Positions 44,299 through 54,047 of a DNA stretch of 64,000 bases are shown here, in pieces. A program made the translations under genes and the position numbers. The stretch is from Lasiosphaeris hirsuta. Taxonomy: Eukaryota; Ascomycota; Sordariomycetes; Sordariales; Lasiosphaeriaceae. Location of the stretch: positions 5,270,001 to 5,334,000 of the forward strand of contig JAUKUA010000003.1 of NCBI GenBank assembly GCA_030549175.1, given 5' to 3'. Position 1 is the first letter of the stretch, and each line of letters begins with the position of its first letter. A model generated the notes under the pieces. That model was not told where the DNA came from and did no database searches. It saw only the letters and a list, made by a program, of their open reading frames with translations.

Positions 44299-45393
44299 CT
44301 AAGCCCTGAACCTCCTCGTCGTCACTGCCCTCGTTCCATTGGCCGCCAGTCGCTTGAATGTGTCGACGATTCCGTCGTACGCCGGGTGCTTGGTAAAGTC
44401 CTCGAACCACAAAAGCGCCGACCCGTTGTCGGGAAAGACATCCGGAATCCAGCTGAACGGGTCGTAAAAGTCCCACAGCGTGATGCCCACGCAGGCCTTG
44501 ACGCGCACACAGGCCTCGGCCACAAATTGGTAGCTCTCCTTCTGCCACGCCAGCTTGGTCTCGTTCTTGGGTGTCACAGGCACCTTGATGCGCACATCGA
44601 GCTCGGTGAAGGCGATCTCCTCAACCCCGAGCGCGGCATACGCCTCCATGGTGTCGACGTGGTCTTGCATGGTCGGGTGGTTGTCAGCGTGCAGATGCGC
44701 CTGCATGCCCACGCCATCAATGCGGATCCCGGCGTCCTTGAGTAGCTTGACGATGCGCTTCGCGCCCGCCGTCTTGACCGACGCGGGCCGCTCGATGCCG
44801 TAATCATTGTAGTACAGTTTGGCGCCCGGATCCGCTTCAGCCGCCGCCTGGAACGCCAGCTTGATGTACTCGTCGCCCAGTACGTTGTAAAACACCGACT
44901 TGCGATACGTCCCGTCCTCGTCCAGCGCCTCGTTGACCACGTCCCACGCGTAGCACCGCCCTTTCCAGTGGCCCGCGACCCCCGCCACGTGCCGCTTGAT
45001 GGCCGCGCGTAGCGCGTCGGGCGTCCACTCGGTCGTCTCGACCCAGGGAGCGAGCTGCGAATGCCAGACGAGCGCGTGGCACCGCAGGATCTTGCCCGTC
45101 GCCGCCGCCAGCCCCGCCACTACTTCGCCCTCGGTAAAGTTGAACACGCCCGGCTCCGGCTCCGTGAACAGCCACTTCTGGCCATTGGTCGGTGTGGTTT
45201 GGCCGAATTCTTTCGGGTCGGCAAAGATGGCGTCGTACTTGCTGTAGGACTGCGGGAAAGGCGCGCGCTCGCGGAAGCCCGGCGTGTCGGTGGCTGCGCC
45301 AAAGTATTTCAGCCCGGCTTTCTTGGCCCAGTAGTCGAGCTGGCAGGACGCCAGCGGGAGGAGGGCCAGGAGGGTGCTGGTTGGTAACCGCAT
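44299..45393 (-). CDS. Secreted endo-1,4-beta-xylanase, glycoside hydrolase family 10
   Basis: Single exon, 364 residues. It cleaves internal beta-1,4-xylosidic bonds of plant xylan by a retaining mechanism. A signal peptide (MRLPTSTLLALLPLASC) precedes the (beta/alpha)8 barrel, which starts DYWAKKAGLKYFGAATD. GH10 landmarks are HALVWHSQLAPWV, the acid/base Glu155 in WDVVNEAL, LYYNDYGIE, GMQAHLHADNHP, the nucleophile Glu264 in FTELDVRI, and ITLWDFYDPFSWIP. There is no cellulose-binding module or linker, so this is a catalytic-domain-only enzyme of the usual length. A TATAAA box lies about 80 bp upstream. One GGC(A/T)4 word of the type bound by Xyr1/XlnR-family activators occurs on the same strand at 45941-45947, which is weak evidence for induction by xylan. 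Confidence 0.95.
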   Translation of the reverse strand: MRLPTSTLLALLPLASCQLDYWAKKAGLKYFGAATDTPGFRERAPFPQSYSKYDAIFADPKEFGQTTPTNGQKWLFTEPEPGVFNFTEGEVVAGLAAATGKILRCHALVWHSQLAPWVETTEWTPDALRAAIKRHVAGVAGHWKGRCYAWDVVNEALDEDGTYRKSVFYNVLGDEYIKLAFQAAAEADPGAKLYYNDYGIERPASVKTAGAKRIVKLLKDAGIRIDGVGMQAHLHADNHPTMQDHVDTMEAYAALGVEEIAFTELDVRIKVPVTPKNETKLAWQKESYQFVAEACVRVKACVGITLWDFYDPFSWIPDVFPDNGSALLWFEDFTKHPAYDGIVDTFKRLAANGTRAVTTRRFRA

Positions 45394-46290
45394 CGTGGGT
45401 GGTGGTAAGAGGCTTGACAGCGGTGGTTGGAGTCAGGAGGGGGTTGTCACGAAGGGAGGGGGGCGGGTCGTTTATACTCAGGGGTTTGCCACTTTGCGCG
45501 TGAGGTCCCTCTTACCCGGCTCCATGGGGACGGGAGTAGCTCGCAATCATTCCAGATTAAACCACCAAGCGACGACGGCGGGTCCAAGAGGGAGGGAGGC
45601 ATGTCTCTGCTTCCGCGGCCGCAACCCGTTGTGTAAGTGTGTTTCCAGGTCCGCTCTGCCCAAATTTGGGTCCTCCTCTTCAGCCGAACCAGCCACTGGT
45701 ATAGGGCCAAGCGCACACATTGTATGCCTGCCGGGCTCGTCTGTCCGCTCGACATTGCGGCTCGCGTAGGGGAGATCCGGGTAAAGTCGACCTGCCCGCG
45801 TCGTGTCGCTTTTCGCCCCGGCTATATTCGTGGTAGTTGCGCGTCCATTGACGAATAAACAACTTTGGTGGTTGGGGTCTTGAGATTTCTTCTGACTATT
45901 CCGGGTCTTGGAATGGGCGTCCGTTGGGGTCAGGGGCAGGTAAAGCCAAAGATTGCAAGATTTAAACCCCTGCTGACTACGATCCAACACCTGTCTGTTT
46001 GCTAGTGGAAGACTCCGAAGCTGAGTAACGGCTAGCACCTATTAGAAAAGATACATCATTGTGGATATGGAAAGGACATTTTAAAATACCAAGTCTGCCC
46101 CTTGAAATGTCTGAATTGCTGTTTTCAATCCTGGAACCCTTTTTTAAAATTCAATGTCTAGCTCCCTTCCTCTGGGGCCTTTGGAAGAAACCTTGAATGC
46201 GCGCTGAAAAGCAAACCAGTGTTGGGTTGTACCTAGTTAACTTCATCTCGACATTACGATGTGCCAAGGAGGACTAGACAAAAACCGATA
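45394..46290. other. Xylanase promoter and flanking spacer
   Basis: 897 bp between two minus-strand genes. It should contain the promoter of the xylanase and the 3' end of the lipase-like gene. No coding sequence is recognised. Confidence 0.5.
45471..45476 (-). promoter_or_regulatory. TATA box of the GH10 xylanase gene
   Basis: TATAAA on the minus strand, about 78 bp upstream of the ATG at 45393. The spacing fits a core promoter of a strongly inducible fungal hydrolase gene. It is a sequence match only. Confidence 0.5.
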
Positions 46291-47421
46291 TCATCCAAAC
46301 TGTACAGGCCCGCTGATGCTGCCAAGAAATTGTACGCCATTGCCCGTGTTATTGTTCTGAGTGCCCCCAGGAGCATTAAATTGCAATCCTGAACCGAAGT
46401 GGTTATATGAGGAGCCAAATCGTTGGTTGGCCTGCGTCTCTGCACTTGTCAACAACAGTGGTGTTGACGTCGACCGACTGGCAGCTGCGGAGGCTGGAGC
46501 ACTAAGCTGTGCTTTCCATCTGACAAGTTCGCCAAGCAGCCGCTTGTACCCATTGTCCTCAACAGATCGGAACCTAACCATGTCTCCGTGATTGGCGTGG
46601 ATACTGAAAGCGCTATAGCCCTCGAGAGTGGCTGATTCCTTAGACACAACCTTCCCAACCACAGGCAGAGGCAACTCCTCAAAGAAGCAAGTAACCTCGA
46701 GACGCCTACCGTCTTCTCGTAGCTCTCGAATCATTGACCAGAACCGAATCTGGAGTGATTCAAGCAGCTGGTTGTTAGTCTCCAGAATCTGCAGTAGCGA
46801 CTTGTTGGTTGACTTGATGAGACCGAGGGCAGAAGCCGGTATCTTTGCCCAATCGGCCACCCACGATCCCTTGTGGGGAGTGCCCATGAACACAATGCCC
46901 CTGAGGGACTCGAAGATGCCGCGGAGATGATGCTCAGGGTTGTTTCGTGACATCAGAATGGTCTCCTTGCAGACGAGGCCCCCCAGGCTGTGGGCAATGA
47001 AGATCAAGGGACGGTTCGGAGCATCATTGAGAGCCCGGTCGTTTGTCAAATCAGTCAAGAGGTTTGTGGCGTGGTCAATGAGCCGGTTTTCGGAGGCGGT
47101 TGAGGTCGCTTTGGCTATGTAGGCGTCGTAGCCGTAGGAGAGGATGCGAGCTCCGGGAAGTTTGAGTGGGAGGAGCGTCTGGGGCCAGAACTCCCCTTGG
47201 GCGGTCCAGGTGCTGTCGCGGTCGCCAGTCAAACCGTGGACAAAACAAATGTCAACAGCGGCGTCGGCACAGTCGTGCAGCACTTTGACCCCGTCTGGAA
47301 AGGCAGATGGGGGTTTCTCATAGGACGAGCCACTCTCATCGCTTGGGTCCTGTCGATGGGAGTTGCCCGATTGTTTCCTCGATCTGAAGATCCGTAAGAG
47401 AAGTGGTTGGCGTTGCTTCAT
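46291..47421 (-). CDS. Lipase-like alpha/beta hydrolase with C-terminal sigma-type amyloid motif (SesB-like)
   Basis: Single exon, 376 residues, apparently intact. The alpha/beta hydrolase domain holds VDICFVHGLTGDRDSTW, the nucleophile Ser145 in FIAHSLGGLVCKE, GIVFMGTPHKGSWVADWAKI and a His278 in SIHANHGDMVRF, as in the DUF676/SesB-type serine hydrolases. After a short linker, residues 342-376 form a Gly/Asn/Gln-rich pseudo-repeat: GSGLQFNAPGG, then GNGVQF, then GPVQFG. This matches the sigma class of fungal prion-forming motifs, by family memory. In such systems a STAND receptor carrying the same motif templates the amyloid fold onto the effector, which then acts on membranes and kills the cell. 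The head-to-head neighbour starting at 48063 carries a related motif at its N terminus, which strongly supports the reading. Amyloid formation here is inference. Confidence 0.88.
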   Translation of the reverse strand: MKQRQPLLLRIFRSRKQSGNSHRQDPSDESGSSYEKPPSAFPDGVKVLHDCADAAVDICFVHGLTGDRDSTWTAQGEFWPQTLLPLKLPGARILSYGYDAYIAKATSTASENRLIDHATNLLTDLTNDRALNDAPNRPLIFIAHSLGGLVCKETILMSRNNPEHHLRGIFESLRGIVFMGTPHKGSWVADWAKIPASALGLIKSTNKSLLQILETNNQLLESLQIRFWSMIRELREDGRRLEVTCFFEELPLPVVGKVVSKESATLEGYSAFSIHANHGDMVRFRSVEDNGYKRLLGELVRWKAQLSAPASAAASRSTSTPLLLTSAETQANQRFGSSYNHFGSGLQFNAPGGTQNNNTGNGVQFLGSISGPVQFG

Positions 47422-48062
47422 CTTTCAATGTGCGATAGACTAACCAAAAATGTGCCAGTAATCTCAATCCTACAGATTTTCCAGACAAGGCACCTAAGCT
47501 CAGACAAGATAAGAGGGATCTGGTGAATTTTAGAGTTGTTGACCTGGGAGGCGTTGAAGGGACGAAAAGGGAACCTTGAAGGGCAGGGCCGCCGGAAACG
47601 GTGCCCGGGTGCCTCTTTCCAAAATGCTGCCCAACTAATAAGGTAAACGGCTTTCAACCAGTTGCGGGTCAGAGGCTGAAGTGGCCGGAGTGGATAGGTT
47701 GGGCGCAACGCGCGCTTCAAAAACTGAGGCGTGGGGATTCGACGAATAATGGGGCTCTTCTGCCTGCAGTTCGACGCATTTCCTGGGACCTGCCATCGAT
47801 TTGAGCCACTTGACCCCTCACACAATTCACCTGCCCACTGGTGAAAAAGTCATAGAGAGGCATGCAAGCCCAATCCAGGCCCGCGGTGAAGATTCCGTAT
47901 GCACATTTCCGTCTTCTCTTGCGACTCTCCATCGTCCATCGCTCATCTTGTCGGCAGAGCCGAGGAGCTTTGATGGACTCACCCATTGTCGCTTTACCGT
48001 TATCGCTCCCCGACATGCCAAAAACCTGATACAATAGACTCAGCAGATACACCTAACAAACC
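47422..48062. promoter_or_regulatory. Divergent promoter region of the sigma-motif gene pair
   Basis: 641 bp between the start codons of the SesB-like effector and the receptor relic. No coding segment is convincing. Shared regulation is suggested only by the layout. Confidence 0.45.
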
Positions 48063-50406
48063 ATGGCAGAACTAGCGGACGAAGATCCTCTGCAGTTGAG
48101 CGGTGGGTCGGCAGGCTCCCAGTCCTACACCCGGCACGGGTCTGGGTCCCAGTTCAATACCCCCGGAGGCCATCAGTTCAACGCCTCAGGTAACGGCACC
48201 CAGATAGCCGGTGCTACAATCCACGGCAACGTACAAATCGGTGAGCCGTCGCATAATATCTTCATTTCCTGTGACATGTACTGATTCACCAAGATAACGG
48301 ATGGAACCGAGAGGACAGGGTTGATGAAATCTTGGCGTAACTCGACGCTTTGGCATACGAAGCCCGGAAAGACCGAAATCCAACCCGGACGCCAGGCGCA
48401 TGCAACTAGTTCATCTCTTACGGCCACTTCTAACACTGGCAAGAAAGCAAGGCCGAAGCCTTGCTTTAGGTATCTGCTGATCCTGGGTGCGAAAAATCAG
48501 TCCTGGCGAAGCACCTAGATACTCGCTCAGGCCCCAAGAATCTCACAGACTCCTTGTAGAGATTTGCATCTGGCACCTACTCCTGAAGGAGTTTGAGTCA
48601 CACTCCGTCCATCGAGATCACCGGGTCTTTCTTGACTACTCTGCCAAGAATTGGCCCGCCCATTTCCGTCAGCCTCAGACCGAAACCTCTCAAGACAGTT
48701 TGATACAACCAGTCCTCAGGATTTGTGACACAAACTCACCTCGCTTCGAGCTGTGGTTCTGGCTGTACTGGGAAATCACCACGACACAATACCCTACGCA
48801 CTTTACCCGGCTCATGACCGCGTCTTATTTTGGACTCACAAGAGTGGTGGAGCACCTCCTAACATTCAAGCCAGACTTAAGTGGTCTCAATGCCCGAGAT
48901 AATATACTCCGCTGATCAGCACTATCCTGGGCTGCCGGAAACGGGTTCGACGACGTCGTTCGGTCACTACTCGCGGGTGGGGGGGTCAAAAGAATCATCA
49001 AGTTTTAGAGGCGAGCTGAAATCGATTCGGAGGATGTCGACAGCCGAACTCCACTTACATATGCTGTTTGGAGTGGGAGTGCAGCCACTGAAAATTCCCA
49101 TCAGATCTGGCGCTTGAGTCGACTCGAAAGACAATATTGGTGGCACGCCGCTATCTTACGCCGTCTGCAACGGGAATGAAAGTTTGGTGAGGCTCCTGTT
49201 CAAGGCAAGGCAGAAATTCAACTCGGAGGACGAGATCAGAATGTATCTGCTGTTTTCCATCATCGACAAAGAACAGGAGGCTGTGGTCAAACTCCTTCTC
49301 AACACCAACAAGGTTGATGTCAATACGATACGATCAGATTCAACACCGCTATTATCTGCGGTAAATATTGGTCACGAAGGAATTGTGAAACTTCTTCTCA
49401 ACACCGGCAGGGTCGATGTTAATATGGGGATAGGAAAATTCACGCCGTTGCTACTCGCGATAGATGAGAGAAACCCGGTTATAGCACAACATCTTCTCGA
49501 CACAGGTAAGTTAGACGTCAATAAAATCAACGGAAAGGAATTTACACCACTATTGTTTACAATAGCTTACGGAAAAGAAGAAATGGTTGAATTTCTTCTC
49601 TCCACGGCCAAGGTCGATGTCAATATGAGTGTAGGAGACTTTACGCCGCTGTTACATGCGATGCATGGTAAGAATGAGACAATTGTAAGGCTTTTCTCCT
49701 CAGCACAGGCAGCGTCGACGTCAAAATGAGGGTAGGAGACCTCACACCGATCTTGTACGCATTGTAGAACGGCCAAAAGAGTATTGTGAAGCTGCTTCTC
49801 AAGACCGACAAGGTTGACATCACGGCCAAGATGATGGTAAAGAGTTTGATGTCACTGCTATTTGCCGTAGAGAATGGAGATGAGCACCTTACAGCTCTCC
49901 GTCTCAACAAAGGTAAGTTCCATCTTCATTCGATCCCGGGTTCATTGGTATTCCCATGGGTGATAGAGAGAGGATATGAGAGCATTCTAGAGCTACCTCT
50001 CAACAACAACAACAACAACAATAACAACAACAATGTCAACTGTGACATGGGACTCAGGGGTTACGGGGGGTTAACTTTCTCTATAGTACGGAGTAGGAAA
50101 GCGAAGATTGTGAAGCTATTCCTTGATACCGGCAAGGTTGATGTCAATGCAGTGGATAAATGGGGAGAATCGCCGATTTCATACGCGAGGAGGAAAAGTC
50201 TGGATGGCATTGTGAAGCTACTTCATAAGGCAGGCAAGGCTAAAGTGAAAAAAATGAGAACCGCCTACAAAGACCACTTGGAAGCGGCAAGGGGGAGGGG
50301 GGGTGGTAGCCTTGTCAAGATACCAACATCGTATGATATAGTTAGGCATCTCAGTGACAAAGGAATGGCTTTGGTGGCAATAGTTGTTGAAGGTTGCCTA
50401 GCATAG
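48063..50406 (+). pseudogene. Decayed STAND receptor: sigma motif - NACHT remnant - ankyrin repeats
   Basis: Exon 1 (48063-48240) is intact: MAELADEDPLQLSGG... followed by GSGSQFNTPGG, GNGTQI and GNVQIG, a sigma-type amyloid motif like that of the neighbouring lipase. A GTGAGC to CCAAG intron (48241-48293) leads into a NACHT N-terminal region in one frame, broken by stops at 48338, 48407, 48431, 48467 and 48557. Two of these sit where family members have Trp (TC-W and LLW). The Walker A remnant DPGCEKSVLAK (48479-48511) has Glu in place of Gly. Directly after 48556 the frame changes to the post-NACHT segment VEICIWHLLLKEFES...FLDYSAKNWPAHFRQ, so most of the NACHT and winged-helix part is deleted. 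Ankyrin units follow in changing frames to 50406 (for example TPLLSAVNIGHEGIVKLLLNTGRVDVN). The gene cannot make a full receptor. Confidence 0.87.
50006..50038 (+). repeat. AAC trinucleotide tract inside the ankyrin relic
   Basis: About eleven AAC/AAT units in a row, coding polyasparagine in the ankyrin-relic frame. This looks like microsatellite growth in a gene no longer under strong constraint. Confidence 0.75.
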
Positions 50407-51198
50407 CTCCTGTAAGTAAAAACGTCGATCAACTCGTAGATACTAGTACTCTATATACATTATGAAAACCTAAATATACCCTTTGATACGCTAAAAGTGG
50501 TATTTTTAATGCTAAAAAGACTACATTGGAGTTTCTATATCCTCTTATGACATTATTTACGAGTGTGCTTATACACAGGAAGAATGTTAAATTAGTTGTG
50601 GGTATTCCATGAAGCGAGAGCTGTTCTATAAGATCTAATTAAAGCGCTCCCAGCACTCTGGGTCTTGCGTAACAAGCTCCCGAGATTGTTACGTCTCTTA
50701 AATACTACGACTAGGTACTTAGGATTACTACCATCTTCTCATGTGAGCCCACCGTGAAAGTGGAAACATACGTTGATATCGTAGTCTAATGAGCTACCTA
50801 CGGACTAGTTAAACTTGATTATATTCTACGTACGCCATTACCTTTATGTAGTACCAAGTCCCAATCGTAGTAATTGCTAAAACTCCTACTCACTGGTTTT
50901 CCTTACACAGATTGGCACTAAAATTGAAAAGTTTACCACTCTGTTACATATTATTGGTTTTCAGCAACCGTCTAAATTCCTCTTTACTAGACATCGAAGT
51001 TTTATTGACCTGAGTGAGGCATCATGACAAACTACCAATAAATCACTGAGAGGCTTCAAAAGCATATGCTATCCGAGTTTAAGTCATCTTCTAGAAACAT
51101 GTCTAATGCAGCAGGTTTTCTCGCACCATCTCCCCACATCCCATTGATACAGGACAACCCGACCCCCGCCACACCATCTCTCAAACGACCTTCTTCCC
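50407..51198. other. AT-rich gene-free block
   Basis: About 0.8 kb, clearly richer in A+T than its surroundings (many tacta, attat and ttaaa words). No gene, terminal repeat or transposase remnant is recognisable. It may be old repeat sequence altered by C-to-T mutation. Confidence 0.5.
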
Positions 51199-53600
51199 TC
51201 ATACCAATTCTAGGGCTCCAAAAAGTGAAGGCGGGGGAGGGTCATCGTCGTTTTCGATATCTTCGATAGGATCGTCACTGTAGTTGGGGAGGGCTCGGAT
51301 GTCAGCCCTGCCATCACGAGCTCGTCTTCTCAGCCGACTTGTCCTCTTCGTGAGGGTGATAAACGGCGCCACCGTTTCAGCCGGCCGCTTCAAATGCGCC
51401 GGGACGGAGCGATTACCAACAAAAGGTTTCGGTCGGGCGAACCTAAAGTGTGGTTCCCGGGGTCCTGCTTCGGATCGTGCAGCCTCAACGACCATGGAGG
51501 TCGCCACTGAGGCAGTCTTAAAAGCTGGGGAGGTCGGAGCCTCTGGAATAATGCTCTCGATGAACTCTGTCTCTGTGGGGGCCAGGTTGTTATCATCAGG
51601 GTCATTGACAGTGTGATCTTCGATCTCAGGAGTACTGCTACCCGCGTCAGCCCAGATGCTCTGCGGTTGAAGAGCCATGTCTGCGCCGCCAGACGTTGGA
51701 TCTGACGCTTTGCCTGTTGGCCAAGGCTCGGGTGTAGCTTTGCGGCTTGCGGAAGCGCTGGAATCCGACAACAGTTCATCGGAAACTTCTGAAAGTCCAC
51801 CATGATTATCGTGCGAATACATAGTACCAGCCGCTGCGATATTACTCAGGCCGCCTAAATCGGACAGGGGTTTTGGGGTAACACATGTCGAGCAATCGCA
51901 TGGCTGCAGATCTCGAGCCGCGTCGTGTTTTGCTTCACTGAATGCCTCTTCTTCAACCTCGTCCGTGTTTTCGTCTCCGAAAACAAACATCTTCCACGCC
52001 TTGTCCAGATCTGCTTCTGACGGATCACGATCGGCCTGCCGTAAATCCTTAGGACTCTCTGGACAAATTGCATCGGCGTGGATACTGCCTCCCTCTTCAT
52101 CATTACTGCTTTTGTCGGGTGAAGGTTGACATTGTGAGACGTCGAGTTCCGGGTGCTCCTGCGGTTGCCCGATCTTGGATATCAGGTCCTCATATTGGCT
52201 CAGAATCCGAGAGCAATCGCTCGAACTTGAAGGTTTAGAGATGCCCGGTGGCTCACCACTACTCACGCCAATAACATCTTTGGCCAGAGTGACATTACCC
52301 CAGACGGGCAATTCCTGAGATGGCTCTCTTACTGTTCGATATCTCTCTCTAACCCCGGGGCTGACCCTTAGTCCCTCCAAGGGCTCTCGACTCCCGTCAT
52401 CTGCTTCGTCATTGCTGATATCACTGGTGGGATGTTCTAGCCAATCCATCCATGTTGCATTCTCGGCCTTTTGGGAGGCGGGAATAGGAGAGATGATTTG
52501 CCCCACTTGTGCAAGGGTGCTGTTGGTGTTGGCCGACTCGAGTGTGTCGATGGAGTACATATGAGCTGGAATGGCCCGAAGGGGAACTGGTTGGAAAATC
52601 GTCGGAGGTGAACCAAGAAAATGCTGGAGGGCACAATTTGACGGTAAAGAATCCTCGTATTCCCCACCGGCCACCGTATTCCTCATCGGTAGCGTTGACG
52701 GATGAAGTTTATTTCCTTGACGAGGAGCGTCCAGCCTCCAACTGTCTGGAGTCATTGTCAGTATGGGATAAGCTATTGGGTGGTTTGAGGCCTCAACATG
52801 CCGCTCAAATCTCTTGGCAAAGGCACTTGGTCCGTCAACAGATCACGCATCTCGGTGACAGGGTGCGTGGCGCTTGACCTGTTGATGGTAGAGCTCTCCC
52901 CCAATCGTCTTTCCCGACTCCCAATTCGGATTTTCATATCATGGCGATGTAGGGCCCGTGCCTGCACTTCGTGTTTACGGTCCTGGACATATTTAGGAAG
53001 GCGAGCCAGTCTCTTTCTCGCATCACAGGCATCTCCGGCCAGGTTTTCGTTTTGCAGCGATAGACGAGGGCGCTTCAACGATGCAGAGGTTAGTTCTAGA
53101 ACTCGGGCAGTCCCCCAATCCTTCTTCACGAGGAGTCGCTTCCTCATCCGCTCCAATGCTTGCTCGTCATATTGTGCTGGGTTCCCGAGGCTCCCTGAGG
53201 TTACGGCGGCCGCTTGCTCAGCTAAGAACCCCCTGATTGTTGGTAGCAGAGGCTGCTCTTCAGAGGTAGCCGGGGCATTTGGCTGTTTCTTGCTGTGGTC
53301 GGCCCGCGTTGCAGACAAGAAATGGGAAGAATGATGATTGGGCGAAGAGCCAGGGTCATGCGAGGCACGGGAGCGGCGCGATGACGATGAAATAGAGCGG
53401 AGGAAAGATATTGACGACGGCCGTTTGTCAGTGTGTTCCTTTTCCTTTTGGCGTTGCCGAGCGCTGTTCGTTTTCCTGAGCCGACTATGACAACTTCGGT
53501 GAAGTTGACCTGCAGTCCAGTTCATGGTGAAGTATTTGGACAGCTTTTGCGAGACAACCAGCTCTTCCCAGCGGCCTAAGCAAGAGGGAAGTGAATCCAT
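51199..53600 (-). CDS. Large Ser-rich hypothetical protein
   Basis: Two open frames on the same strand abut: 53600 to about 52780 (MDSLPSCLGRWEELVV...) and 52755 to 51199 (...GALELV). Joining complement(51199..52745, 52847..53600) with a 101-nt intron (GTGATC to CTCCAG, CTGAC branch) closes on 767 codons. This join is tentative; the donor is weak and a sequencing or natural frameshift is an alternative. I recognise no domain. The N-terminal part is basic with a Ser-rich SFLRSISSSSRRSR stretch and a helical block (YDEQALERMRKRLLVKKDWG). The C-terminal part is acidic, Ser/Pro-rich and disordered, containing DKAWKMFVFGDE and a conserved-looking HFRFARPKPFVG...LTKRTSRLRRRARD block near the end. 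A regulatory, nuclear type of protein is possible, but that is only a guess. Confidence 0.6.
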
Positions 53601-54047
53601 AGGAACATGCTCAAGTGGAGAAAGACGCGACGCGTCTGGGATGCTGCTGTTGCCTTTCCGTTTCGATTGGCGCCAGGGGAAGTTTCAATTCGGTTAGACT
53701 TTAATGTGATGTATTTGAGATAGCTACCAGTCTTGAGATACCAAGGAGAGAAATTTTTGGAAAACCCCTTGAAATATATTTTAGCATTTCAATTCGAGTC
53801 GAGGCAGGAGTGAGGTTGACAATTTGACTGCCAAGGCAAGGAAGCTGCCGAACATCACTTCTGTGGCATGAACTAACCTTCACTGAGGCTTACGGCAGCC
53901 AATTGCTGCCCTGCCGCTATGTGGTCAATCCACAGCGCCACAAAGACCCCCGCACCCTGACGATCTCCGCCCTAGGAGGGGTTGAGACGAACTTATTGCT
54001 GCTATCGCGACCAAATCCACATCCACAGCTCGATACCCACACCCGCA
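53601..54047. other. Divergent promoter region, Ser-rich gene / nitrilase
   Basis: 447 bp between divergent starts with no gene recognised. It should hold both promoters. Confidence 0.45.

Noticed and set aside
45941..45947. Xylanase-activator (Xyr1/XlnR-type) binding site
   Set aside because: A single degenerate GGC(A/T)4 word about 550 bp upstream is expected by chance, so it is mentioned in the xylanase entry but not called as a feature.
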